Made by a program: the position numbers and the translations under genes. From Vibrio tapetis subsp. tapetis (lineage in GTDB: Bacteria > Pseudomonadota > Gammaproteobacteria > Enterobacterales > Vibrionaceae), in NCBI RefSeq assembly GCF_900233005.1, contig NZ_LT960611.1:3596001-3660000 (forward strand): a DNA stretch of 64,000 nt, read 5' to 3'. Under the pieces are notes generated by a model. That model saw only the letters and a program-made list of their open reading frames with translations. It made no database searches and was not told the origin of the DNA. This document shows, one piece after another, positions 16,384 through 24,598 of this stretch. Within the stretch, counting starts at the first letter, position 1; every line of letters starts with the position of its first letter.

Positions 16384-18975
16384 CTATTTTTTGGTTCTGC
16401 GTGCTTTTAGCGCAGCAAAGTAAGCCTTTAGCTTCTCGAAATCATCTGCAACTTCCGCAAAGTCAGGCACGCCTTCATGCAGCTCAGGCGCTTGGTCATG
16501 TCCATACATAAAAGTACTGCACTTCGACATGCCTTCCTCGATGGCAGCATAGTCTTCTGGGGTGATACCTCCCTTTTCGACAACATCCTTGAGGCTTTGT
16601 GTTTTCACACTTCGGCCAAATCTTTCAACGACTTTCTTGAATAGCCATTCCTCAACAAGCCTTTCCCATGTTTCACGCATCTTGTTATACGTTAACTTGG
16701 CCATAGCTTCGTAGCCGTCAACATCTCCGGCATCTTCAAGCTGCTTCAAAGGAACCATTATCTTGTTTAGATCTTTGACTCGTTCGCCTGTTGATTTAAC
16801 ATCCCACGGCGGCTCAGATGTAGGAAAACCAGCAAGCTTCCCACGTTTAACAATTGAAATAGCCGAGTACTTCGAATTGGCCTTTTTAGTTGCCTCTCCG
16901 AGCATGACTAAAAATGACATGTCATGGGTAAATACAATGACCTGACGGCTTTGTGCTTCCTCTGCGATGCGGGCAACAAACTTTCTTCGCCACTTATGAT
17001 CGAGAGAGTTAATTGGGTCATCAAAAACAATCGCTGATTTTCGGTCATCCACAATAAGTTCAGCCATGAACCCAGCCAAAGCAACGCACTTTTGCTCGCC
17101 TTCACTGGCGATGTCAGAAATGTTGTTTCGCTTGCCTGTCATACTAAACTTTAACATTTGCTTGCCGCGAGAGCCGCGGGTTTCAGTACCTACATCGAAG
17201 TTTCTAAACTCAAGTTTCTTCAACTCAGCCTCAAACACTTTGCTAAGCTCGCCAATAGCACCCATTTTGGCAATGTTATTTGTTTGAGTGGTTATGATTG
17301 TTGATAAGCAAGATTGAGTGACAGCGTTATATAAACCAATCATTCTCAGGCGATCAATCTCGTGGAGAATGTTTTGCTTAGATAATGTAAACAGCTTTCT
17401 ATCATCAAGTTCGTTAATAGCCTGTGACGCAGTAACGATCTGCTTAGTTAAACCCTCATTGGTATTAACTGCATCTTCTTTGGCCTTTAAGGAGACAATT
17501 TGCCCGTTGATCCAATCTAGCGCTTTGTAATCAATTGGAACAATAGAGAAGTCCGGCACCTGTTTAGTAAGATTCGAACAGAGAACCTTGAACGACTCTT
17601 CCAGTGCGATAAAACTCTTACTGATTTCTGGATTAAATTCAGCCACCTTGCCTAGCATAAACTCATAAGGCTTTATGTTGAATGATAGTAGCCTTAGAGC
17701 CGTAATTGAACTGTCAAATTTAACTTTGGCCTTGCCGGCTTCCATCTGAGTTTTATCTTGCAGATAGTCGTTAAATAGCTTTAGTTTTTCGGCAGATGCT
17801 ACCGAGACAGGTTGCAAGCAAGTAGGGCAGGCTTCGCCCGCTGCTGCTGGGAACGATAATTCCGCATTATGTTTTAGTACGAATGTCTGAACGTGATTCC
17901 ACATCTCTCTCCACTCAGGTGAGCAAATGCCTGATAGTTCGTGACCTTCAATTGCCTGCTTGCGAGCTATCTCTGCTGCTGCCTGTTTGGTTTGATAGTC
18001 ATCGTAATTGAGTTTTATCGTCTCAAACTGCTTTTCATCGAGTTTGGCTCTTAGTTGATTAAAGTAAGTACTAAGAGGGGTTAGCTCTTTTCGACTGTCA
18101 CTAAACCCTTTTCTAAGTTGCTCAGGTGTACTGGTCTGCAGTTTAACAAGCTCTGCTTTTAATACTGGGATTGATTCATCTTCTTCTTTGCTCAGACAGA
18201 TGGCATCAACGGCCTCTGATTTTGTGGCGCCAGACAAGCCAGATATAAACGCTGCTGTTTTACCTCCAGGTCTACATTGAGGTAACGGAACGGCAACGTT
18301 ATATGGTCTTTTCTCTGACTCGTTTGCGGCTCTAACATGATCACAAGCCCTCATTAGTTGAGACAATAATTTCATTCCCGCAGGCTTGTAATCAATCGAG
18401 TCCTCGTTAGAGATGTAATGTGCCGCCGAAGTGTTGTCAAAAATTCGAATCGACTTTAAATCTTCATGTGAGTTTCCAGAGAGAATCCATGGAATGTCGT
18501 GCTTATCCTCGCCAATAAAAAGAGAGATGTCCGCAGCAGGCTCACCGGTTTGAGTGTCGTAGATGTTCGAGAGGATTTTTGGAGTACTACCGCGAGTAAG
18601 ACAGGCGTTCTTTAAAATCTTTGCATAGCTAGATTTACCCGAACCATTATCGCCATAAACTGCGGTCAGTCCTTCGCTTTCAAATGCAATAGATTTGTTC
18701 GGGGCAAGCGCTGAAACATTAGCAACGTTGCTAATACATGCCAATTTTACTGGATGCTTTTCTTCGCCAAAGCCTGCTAGATCTAGCAAAGCTATGCTGG
18801 CCGCATAAGCATCACTTTGTGGTTGCAAACCTGCTTCTTCTTTAGAAAGAGCAAACAGTAATTACAAATCACCGTCATCAAGTTCGCCTTTATTTGCTGC
18901 CAATCTGAGAGCGTGACGCCACCAGAAGCTCTTCTTTAGCTTGTTAGCCCAACCAACAACGCTTTCTATCGACAT
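16384..18975 (-). CDS. AAA_13-type ATPase with zinc hook, likely anti-phage; in-frame TAA at codon 38
   Basis: Best start is ATG 18975 with GGAGAA upstream. The first 37 codons (SIESVVGWANKL, FWWRHALRLAANKGELDDGDL) are the usual N-terminal helical module of this family. TAA at 18862-18864 interrupts, and the same frame continues (LLFALSKEEAGLQPQ). An uninterrupted 814-residue piece can start at TTG 18828. Further on: Walker A GDNGSGKSS, a coiled-coil arm with a Rad50/RloC-like hook CPTC, the signature-like ASEGEQK, Walker B SAIVFDDPINSLD, H-loop VFTHDMS, and a C-terminal domain with YGHDQAPELH. Relatives include PrrC/RloC anticodon nucleases and other defence ATPases; I cannot show a nuclease site. 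No partner gene is adjacent. The stop may be a mutation or a read error. Confidence 0.75.
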
Positions 18976-19676
18976 ATTATTCTCCAAACAGGTTATGTTT
19001 CGGGAATATATACGCCTATTTTCATTATAGTCAATTGGTTGCAATCACCTTTGAGGCAATCGGACACAAGGAATATTCAGCCAGTGCGACATAGATCCCA
19101 CACTTGTAGTGTGAGGATACTACGCTTTGCTCTAATTGATACCCCATTTTGATATTGTTATAGTTCTTAAGCGGTTAGGGGATGATTAATCACTAGACCT
19201 GTTTAGCTGCCGCGATATATGCAACAGAGGTAACTAGACCGCAGCCACTTATTTCAAAAAATCACCTCATTGAATACGACGGTAAGATGACCACAACTCA
19301 CAAATTGTGGCAGCAAAAAATGCTGTAGGGAAGCTAATCGACAAGCGAGGAGCTACCACCAAAACAGCAAAGCTATCACCCAGGGAGGTGATTAGCATTT
19401 ACGTGACATTATTTAGAAAAGAGAAAGGTCAAGCGGTGTTAGCTACAGAGTTTGATGTTCTATTAGGGAAAGAGTTAATTGAGTAAATTGTCTTGTATAG
19501 GATGTATTAGGTAGCGCTTCTCTTTATCTTCGTTGGACGTCAAGTTCAGCTATTTGCCTTACTTTTAATTATTCATTAATCGCTAATATTCAATTCTCTG
19601 AAACTAATTTTTGTCCAGAGGCTGCTGACCAAAAAGGCTGCAATTAAGCGGCCTAGTTTAAAGTCTACAAATCAAA
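18976..19676. other. Intergenic region with one doubtful small frame
   Basis: 700 bp between the ATPase and the toxin gene. A plus-strand frame from GTG 19307 to TAA 19486 would encode 59 residues (AAKNAVGKLIDKRGATTKTAK..., LFRKEKGQAVLATEFDVLLGKELIE). It has protein-like composition but no good ribosome site, so it may be a remnant. A short stem CACACTTGTAGTGTG lies near 19095. TTTTTGTCCAGAG near 19603 resembles a word seen again near 55990. Confidence 0.3.
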
Positions 19677-20246
19677 TTAAAGCATCAACTTGAAGCTCTT
19701 TAAGTGTGAGACGAAGCTTGGGAGTCTCTGTTTTTGTAAGCAAGCTAAGAACTCGTCTTGGCTCATTGGTGGTCTTTTTAATGAAGCTCTTTGTTGCTGA
19801 GCAGCCTTAACGCATGCGCTACTGTCCAATTCAAACATATCGCACAGGAACTCGTCTGGATGTATCGCTGATAGACCTAAAGGCTCGAGTTCGCTAGAAG
19901 GAAAGTCTTTTAGGTTGAACGTAATGATAGACTCAGCCTGACCTTTAATAGCGGCAGCTACAACATGTCTATCATTAACATCGGGTAAAGTAAGGCCATC
20001 AATTAAAGGCTCAAACCCTTCAATCAAACAGTCTGGAACATTCGCGTTCATTAACTGTCGAGTTCTGTGCAGTTGTTCTGCATTTAGCTCTGGCCTATTT
20101 TTCAGTAGATTTCGAGTCCATTCATCATGTATTTGTTCTGTCCATCGCGCTCTAAACAGGCCAGTATTGGCCAAGAACATTAGGTAGCTTCGGAGTGGAG
20201 CTGGGTACATTACACATGCGTCTAGAATTACTGTATATGACGCCAT
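19677..20246 (-). CDS. PIN-domain toxin
   Basis: 189 residues. The N-terminus YTVILDACVMYPAPLRSYLMFLA has the first PIN aspartate; later acidic residues come in IHDEWTRNLL, DVNDRHVVAAAI and IITFNLKDFP, giving the usual metal-binding set. PIN toxins of this PIN_3-like type cut RNA. The ATG overlaps the antitoxin stop by one base (TAATG), the typical coupling of a toxin-antitoxin pair with the antitoxin first. A C-terminal extension of about 50 residues is longer than in VapC. Confidence 0.8.
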   Translation of the reverse strand: MASYTVILDACVMYPAPLRSYLMFLANTGLFRARWTEQIHDEWTRNLLKNRPELNAEQLHRTRQLMNANVPDCLIEGFEPLIDGLTLPDVNDRHVVAAAIKGQAESIITFNLKDFPSSELEPLGLSAIHPDEFLCDMFELDSSACVKAAQQQRASLKRPPMSQDEFLACLQKQRLPSFVSHLKSFKLML

Positions 20247-20698
20247 TAATATCCCATATCCATTTCTTGGTCTAATGCAGATAGTTCAGCAAGAGCAGCT
20301 AGTCTATTCTCTTCTAGGCAGTTCTTGTACTCCATAAGATCAGCATAAGCTACCTTTCTACGGTTGCCAGTACGACTAAACGGAATATCACCTGAATCAA
20401 GAAGCTTAATGAAAGTAGGACGAGACATGTTTAGCATATCAGCACCTTCTTGCGTTGTGAGTTCCGCATGAATAGGTGTGATGCTAACAGAGTTGCCTTG
20501 ACCTAATTGAGTAAGCACCTCGATCATCATATTTAATGCGCTTGCTGGAATAGTTACCTCGTGAGTCTTACCAGACTTATCGACAACATTAATCCTTTGA
20601 GCTTCACCATTAATTTCTATAACGGCTGACAACTCTTGGCTACCAAGCTTAGCCAGTGCCATTTCTTCAGCGCTTGGCAATTTTGTAGCAGTATTCAT
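20246..20698 (-). CDS. HTH antitoxin partner of the PIN toxin
   Basis: 150 residues with an excisionase/MerR-like helix-turn-helix near residues 78-110 (TTQEGADMLNMSRPTFIKLLDSGDIPFSRTGNRRKV, here abbreviated to its motif TQEGADMLNMSRPTFIKLL) and a helical acidic C-terminus suited to binding the toxin. It lies directly upstream of the toxin and shares its promoter. The N-terminal 70 residues form a probable small beta domain. Likely represses its own operon through the repeats at 20764-20804. Confidence 0.75.
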   Translation of the reverse strand: MNTATKLPSAEEMALAKLGSQELSAVIEINGEAQRINVVDKSGKTHEVTIPASALNMMIEVLTQLGQGNSVSITPIHAELTTQEGADMLNMSRPTFIKLLDSGDIPFSRTGNRRKVAYADLMEYKNCLEENRLAALAELSALDQEMDMGY

Positions 20699-20730
20699 TG
20701 TGTTTCTCTCTAGTTTTTAGTTTCTGATGT

Positions 20731-20804
20731 CATGGTATACAAATCTGCATACCATGATATTATCCGAAATATTCGAAAAAAAGTCAACATTCGAAATATT
20801 CGAA
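20731..20804 (-). promoter_or_regulatory. Promoter and operators of the PIN toxin-antitoxin operon
   Basis: On the minus strand TTGACT (20782-20787), a 17-bp spacer and GATAAT (20759-20764). One copy of TTCGAATATTTCG lies in the spacer (20764-20776) and another upstream of the -35 (20791-20804), 27 bp apart, placed to block RNA polymerase. A separate inverted repeat CATGGTAT/ATACCATG (20731-20756) lies in the leader. Confidence 0.65.
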
Positions 20805-21088
20805 AACAAAAGAGTGTCACATTATCGTTGGACTTAGTGCTCGTAGTCGGCCTAGTTTAAGGTCTATCAACGCATGCTTAACTATCTTTAATCATAGTAC
20901 TTCGATATGTAGTGGATGAGTAAAACTAACCACTAGTTCGTAGGTGTTTTGAATAAATCACCTTAGCAATACTTATCCAAGACCTCACAATCACCACGGA
21001 TTCGTAACAAGGTTTTGTCCAAAAATTAGCTAGAAATTGAGCATTGCTTAATTTTTATCATGTTCTTGCTCCTCTCGGCGGTGACACG
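20805..21088. other. Intergenic region, no gene seen
   Basis: About 280 bp, A/T-rich, with the word TTTTGTCCAAAAATTAGCTAG near 21012 that resembles the GCCCCAAAATC repeats at 49.9, 52.0 and 56.0 kb. It marks the right edge of the toxin-antitoxin insertion in the leading region. Confidence 0.4.
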
Positions 21089-21385
21089 TCATAACTGACC
21101 GATCCAAGCGAGTTTGACGTCCTTGATGATTCGATATGAATGACTGCACAGCCAATCGCCCCACATGGAATAGGTCTCCACAAAATAGAGTGTTTTTTTA
21201 TCAACGCAGGACACGTTTAAGCGCAAATAGATGTGCGTTTGGTATTCGCTTGACCAATTTATGACATTACAGGCTTCGCCGTTATCATAGATATCAAACC
21301 GACGTTTAGGGGTGATCACTGCTTGTTTTTTAAAGTCACGAGCCGTGAGCTCGGAAAGTGCGACAAAATGAGTCGGCGTTTTCAT
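21089..21385 (-). CDS. Plasmid protein of unknown function, 98 residues
   Basis: Start placed at ATG 21385 because AAGGAG stands six bases upstream; a longer frame from 21430 overlaps the previous gene. The product is mixed alpha/beta with several aromatic residues (YQTHIYLRLNVSC, SMWGDWLCSHSYRII) and no signal or membrane segment. Not recognised. It is the last gene of the minus-strand group 21089-22603. Confidence 0.55.
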   Translation of the reverse strand: MKTPTHFVALSELTARDFKKQAVITPKRRFDIYDNGEACNVINWSSEYQTHIYLRLNVSCVDKKTLYFVETYSMWGDWLCSHSYRIIKDVKLAWIGQL

Positions 21386-21395
21386 CGGATGCTCC

Positions 21396-21629
21396 TTATT
21401 CATGGATCCAATGGATGAGGGTATGCACACTGTTCAATCCTTTTTGACACAAGATGTCTTGCACGTTATTACGCGCGATACCTTGGCTCCAATAAGGAAG
21501 ATGAAGCGGAGTGCGATCAATATGATATGAATCACGATGGGTTGGCGAGCACCACCATGACGTGCTTTTACTAAGACCAACGCACCAGTCACAAAAATAG
21601 GGGGATGGGCTGTTCCATTTTTTCTCCAT
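21396..21629 (-). CDS. Cysteine-rich small protein, 77 residues
   Basis: Contains CDWC near residue 13 and a later WWCSP, SHR-type spacing that could bind zinc (YFCDWCVGLSKSTSWWCSP). The stop codon lies within the ribosome site region of the next gene, which supports translational coupling. No strong ribosome site stands before ATG 21629. A competing frame (21434-21634) is hydrophobic in an unlikely way and has no coupling, so I prefer this one. Confidence 0.45.
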   Translation of the reverse strand: MEKKWNSPSPYFCDWCVGLSKSTSWWCSPTHRDSYHIDRTPLHLPYWSQGIARNNVQDILCQKGLNSVHTLIHWIHE

Positions 21630-21652
21630 GACAATCAGATTAAGAATTAAGG

Positions 21653-22117
21653 CTAAGATGCCAGACGGATATCAAAGTTGAACCCGCGACAGTGGTAGCG
21701 CTCACCCTGCTTTTGAAAACGCAAACCAGGGAAAACAGAGCCATAAGAGGCATACACAATGACTTCTTCACAGCTTTCTCGTAAACGCCACTCACCAAGT
21801 CCAATACGGCTATCGAGATCCAGTAAAAGCTCATAGAAGTCATGATGCTGAAACGTTTTCTGTCCGATGCCAGGGAACTGAGTGTTGATGGCCTCCCGGA
21901 CCCTTTGTTCTTTTAATTGAGCGATATCATCCAATTGCTCAGGAGTCTGACCACGACTGAACATTTTCAGGTGTTGCACGCGCTGCACAATCGCGTGACG
22001 CTGTGGTGATAGGGTTGGCGCCGATGGCGCTCCCATTCCCTTAATCGACTGACGCAACGCCTTCACTTGGCAGCGAAGCGCCACTGGCTCTATCGTACGG
22101 CTTGATTGTTGTTTCAT
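21653..22117 (-). CDS. Plasmid protein of unknown function, 154 residues
   Basis: Helical, basic N-terminal half (QCQ/VKALRQSIKG, SPQRHAIVQRVQHLKMF) and a C-terminal half with a compact domain (DFYELLLDLDSRIGLGEWRLRESCEEVIVYASYGSVFPGLRF). No known motif. It follows the gene at 22133 by 15 bp on the same strand and is probably co-transcribed. Confidence 0.55.
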   Translation of the reverse strand: MKQQSSRTIEPVALRCQVKALRQSIKGMGAPSAPTLSPQRHAIVQRVQHLKMFSRGQTPEQLDDIAQLKEQRVREAINTQFPGIGQKTFQHHDFYELLLDLDSRIGLGEWRLRESCEEVIVYASYGSVFPGLRFQKQGERYHCRGFNFDIRLAS

Positions 22118-22132
22118 GTGAGCGCCCTCTGG

Positions 22133-22603
22133 TTAACATTCCGACGTGCCAATCCAGCGACCGTCGCTATCAAAGGCATCCCATGGTTCGGTCGTCGTGT
22201 CGTTCTCTTCCCATTGCTCGGCCAGCCCTTCCCAACATGGCTTGATAGACACCGGCTCTTGATCCGTCAGTTGGTTGAGGTAACACTTAGCCAGGGCCTC
22301 TTTAGGGAGCGCACAAAAGAATTTCGTGGGATGAACATGATCCGTTTGCGCCACAAACTGCATGGTCACCTGCTCGCTCATGTTCCACACATACTTTTCT
22401 AGATACTCAAAAGAGACCTCATCATTTGAGCCTTCACGCTGCGCTAAGATCTGTTTTGAATCGGAGTCAATCAGTTGAATGAAGCCCCTTTCGCCCTCGG
22501 ACAAAGAGACATCATGTTTTGGTGAGCTTTCGTGCTCCAGCGTCTCGCCGCTGGTCGCTGTTTGGCATGTAGAGAGAGTTAGGGTTGAATTTTGTTGCGC
22601 CAT
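22133..22603 (-). CDS. Leading-region protein with duplicated N-terminal module, copy 2
   Basis: 156 residues, same start, ribosome site and first 18 residues as the protein at 12634-12978, and the same SSPKHDVSL a little later. Between them the residues SVSPLAG are replaced by SGETLEH, because an 18-bp palindromic stretch is inverted. The rest (FIQLIDSDSKQILAQREG, YVWNMSEQVTMQFVAQTDHVHPT) is unrelated and unrecognised. First gene of a group running to 21089. Confidence 0.6.
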   Translation of the reverse strand: MAQQNSTLTLSTCQTATSGETLEHESSPKHDVSLSEGERGFIQLIDSDSKQILAQREGSNDEVSFEYLEKYVWNMSEQVTMQFVAQTDHVHPTKFFCALPKEALAKCYLNQLTDQEPVSIKPCWEGLAEQWEENDTTTEPWDAFDSDGRWIGTSEC

Positions 22604-23003
22604 GGGGAGTTTCCTTTTTGTTTGAGTATCACCTTTCGGAGCCGCTTAGCTGTCCATCGGGCTTTCATGGTTCTCAATAACAAGGGCGCGAAGCGTTCAT
22701 ATACCCTTGTTATTGAGGTTCTGAAAGGTCATGGTTAACAGCTTGCGAGTCCGTAAGGGGATGCGAGTAGAAAGGAAAATCGGCGCATAAAAAACTCGGC
22801 CCTTACTCTGTCTTAATGACAGGCAGTGAAAGACAACGAGGAAGAATGACGAGGCGTAGTGAACGCAGTGAGCGGAGGCGTTGGGTGATTGTTCGCAGGA
22901 ACGCAATGGCACATCGAGCTTTGCTCGATATCCGTGTCATGCGTTATCGCGGGAGGAGCGAAGCGACGGAATGAACGGAGCGAAGCGAGAACGCCCAAGA
23001 AAA
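22503..23003. repeat. 501-bp leader repeat, copy 2
   Basis: Partner of 12878-13378, same length, same direction. It includes the hairpin at 22673-22717 (same arms as copy 1), 70 bp before the ATG at 22603. The repeat ends abruptly after CCCAAGAAAA, and 75 bp of unrelated sequence separates it from the IS6-family element. Confidence 0.8.
22673..22717 (-). promoter_or_regulatory. Leader hairpin 3, candidate single-strand promoter
   Basis: Same 14-bp perfect stem and 17-nt loop as at 13048-13092, upstream of the 156-residue gene. It is the third occurrence of the CGCTTCGCGCCCTTG core in this leading region. Confidence 0.45.
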
Positions 23004-23080
23004 GGTAAGGATTTGCGAAAAGATCTCTCAAAAAACACCGCATTGATGCTTGAGAATTCTCAGCCCCACCTTAGACAAAC

Positions 23081-23868
23081 GGGGTTGTTGCAAAAAAATC
23101 AGCCAAGACTCAGAATTCAGTTCTGTCTTTTCTGATCTAGTGACTCAATGACCAATCCCGCATTCAAATGGAAACACTTTGCCCCTGAAATCATTCTTTG
23201 GTGCCTTCGTTGGTATGGTTCGACCCCAATGAGCTACGCCAATCTCAGCGACATGCTGGCAGAACGAGGGGTTTCGGTTAATCGCTCGACCATTTATCGT
23301 TGGTTCATTGAATATGCCCCAGCATTACGCAAGAAGTTACGCCGCCATCAGTTCATCCGAACAGACTCTTCGTGGCAGCTCGATGAAACCTACGTCAAGG
23401 TGAAAGGGAAATGGCACTATCTGTATCGAGCTATCAACAAGCAAGGCGAAACACTGGACTTCTATTTCTCCCAAAAACGTAATAAAAACGCGGCTTATCA
23501 GTTCTTGAAACGGTGCCTAAGATACTATGATGTAGACACTCAGCCTAAGACCTTGAACACGGACAAGCATTCCTCGTATGCTCATGCTATTTCGCGCCTG
23601 AAGAAGGAGGGGCGGCTGCGAGCGGATGTCGAGCAACGGCAAGTGAAGTATCTCAATAATGGTATCGAGTCCGATCACGCCCCCATCAAGAAGCTCGTTG
23701 TCAACACAGGCGGTTTTAAAATACGAAAGCGAGCCTGGTCAACCCTCGAGGGATTCGAATCACTTCGAATGTTGAACAAAGGCCAGTTTGATTTTTGGCT
23801 TCGTCATGATGAACGTAAAACCCTTGTTCGGGAGAGATCTGCATTCTCTGATTAGTTGCAACAGCCCC
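23081..23868 (+). mobile_element. IS6-family insertion sequence, complete
   Basis: 788 bp bounded by GGGGTTGTTGCAA (23081) and TTGCAACAGCCCC (ending 23868), inverted repeats with one mismatch. One transposase gene fills it. No 8-bp target duplication is visible. Directly outside the right end a 25-bp stretch repeats the last bases of the element (CTCTGATTAGTTGCAACAAGCCCG), a scar of another IS6 copy. IS6-type elements move by cointegrate formation and often rearrange neighbouring DNA. Confidence 0.85.
23148..23855 (+). CDS. IS6-family transposase
   Basis: 235 residues. Short N-terminal HTH (YANLSDMLAERGVSVNRSTIYRW) and a DDE catalytic core: the first Asp in SWQLDETYVKVKGKW, the second in TLNTDKHSSY, and the Glu in NNGIESDHAPIKKL. 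Length and motif order are typical of the IS26 relatives. The frame is intact, so the element may still be active. Confidence 0.9.
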   Translation: MTNPAFKWKHFAPEIILWCLRWYGSTPMSYANLSDMLAERGVSVNRSTIYRWFIEYAPALRKKLRRHQFIRTDSSWQLDETYVKVKGKWHYLYRAINKQGETLDFYFSQKRNKNAAYQFLKRCLRYYDVDTQPKTLNTDKHSSYAHAISRLKKEGRLRADVEQRQVKYLNNGIESDHAPIKKLVVNTGGFKIRKRAWSTLEGFESLRMLNKGQFDFWLRHDERKTLVRERSAFSD

Positions 23869-23894
23869 CTCTCTGATTAGTTGCAACAAGCCCG

Positions 23895-23956
23895 TTAGGG
23901 ATGCCCAATAGCTACCGAGTCGCTTGACCACCTAGGTTGAGCACAGCAACAAAGCC
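23895..23956 (+). mobile_element. IS5-family remnant, 3' end (left border of the siderophore cargo)
   Basis: The frame LGMPNSYRVA-stop (23895-23927) is the C-terminus of an IS5-family transposase like the one at 42241-43221, and the stretch ends in the terminal repeat TTGCTGTGCTCAA.../CAACAAAGCC at 23956. The rest of the element has been lost at the IS6 side. The end faces the siderophore genes. Confidence 0.7.
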
Positions 23957-23986
23957 TCTTGCATTCGATTTACTTCCTGTTTGTTA

Positions 23987-24598
23987 TCAATTTGAAAATT
24001 TCACCATCAATTCCTTTTTCCTTTTTTTATCTTTATGCTCTTTTTCTATGCAAGAAGGAAGTAGCATTTCCGCTTGTTTGGGAGACAGTATAAAAATGCC
24101 ATCATCATCTCCTAGCACAATATCACCTGAGTTTATCCTATTACCTGCTATTTCAATGGCCGTATCAAATGTACCATACGGCGCTTTGGCATTGGAGTGA
24201 GTTGTTAGAGCACTGACTCCAGCTGAAAATATTGGCAACCTTAATTCTTGAAGCGCATGTAAATCAGTGACTTTTCCGGATATGACTATCCCAGAGAGCC
24301 CTTTAATTTGTGCGGCCAAGGTACGCAGCTCTCCCCAGCAAGCATAATCAGTATTTCCGGCACATTCAATAACCAAAATCTCATTCGCTTTTGCTTGGAC
24401 GAGTGCCTCTCTAAGCACGTTAGCATTAGGTAGGTGTATTTTGGCAGTGCGAACACTGCCAACCAATTTAACGCTTGTCACTATTGGACGAATACCTGAA
24501 AGGTAGCCATCACTTGTGAGATGTCCCAGAGTTGAAGCCGATATGGCTTTAAAGGCTTCAACTAGCTCATCTGTCGTGGGGTTATGCGGGTATGGCAT
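23987..24598 (-). CDS. RraA-like (HMG-aldolase fold) protein in the siderophore operon
   Basis: 203 residues; overlaps the acsA stop by 17 bp, so translation is coupled. The fold is recognised from ILVIECAGNTDYACWGELRTLAAQIKGLSGIVISGKVTDL and the later GDIVLGDDDGIFI. RraA-fold proteins act as 4-hydroxy-4-methyl-2-oxoglutarate aldolases or oxaloacetate decarboxylases, or bind RNase E. The aldolases need an Arg-Asp pair after the DG motif; here the pair reads Thr-Asp, so classical aldolase activity is doubtful. It is not one of the standard acs genes. A role in oxaloacetate or 2-oxoglutarate supply is only a guess. Confidence 0.7.
   Translation of the reverse strand: MPYPHNPTTDELVEAFKAISASTLGHLTSDGYLSGIRPIVTSVKLVGSVRTAKIHLPNANVLREALVQAKANEILVIECAGNTDYACWGELRTLAAQIKGLSGIVISGKVTDLHALQELRLPIFSAGVSALTTHSNAKAPYGTFDTAIEIAGNRINSGDIVLGDDDGIFILSPKQAEMLLPSCIEKEHKDKKRKKELMVKFSN

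Noticed and set aside
21434..21634. Alternative frame over the cysteine-rich gene
   Set aside because: The frame at 21396-21629 has plausible zinc-binding spacing and couples to the next gene; this one does not.
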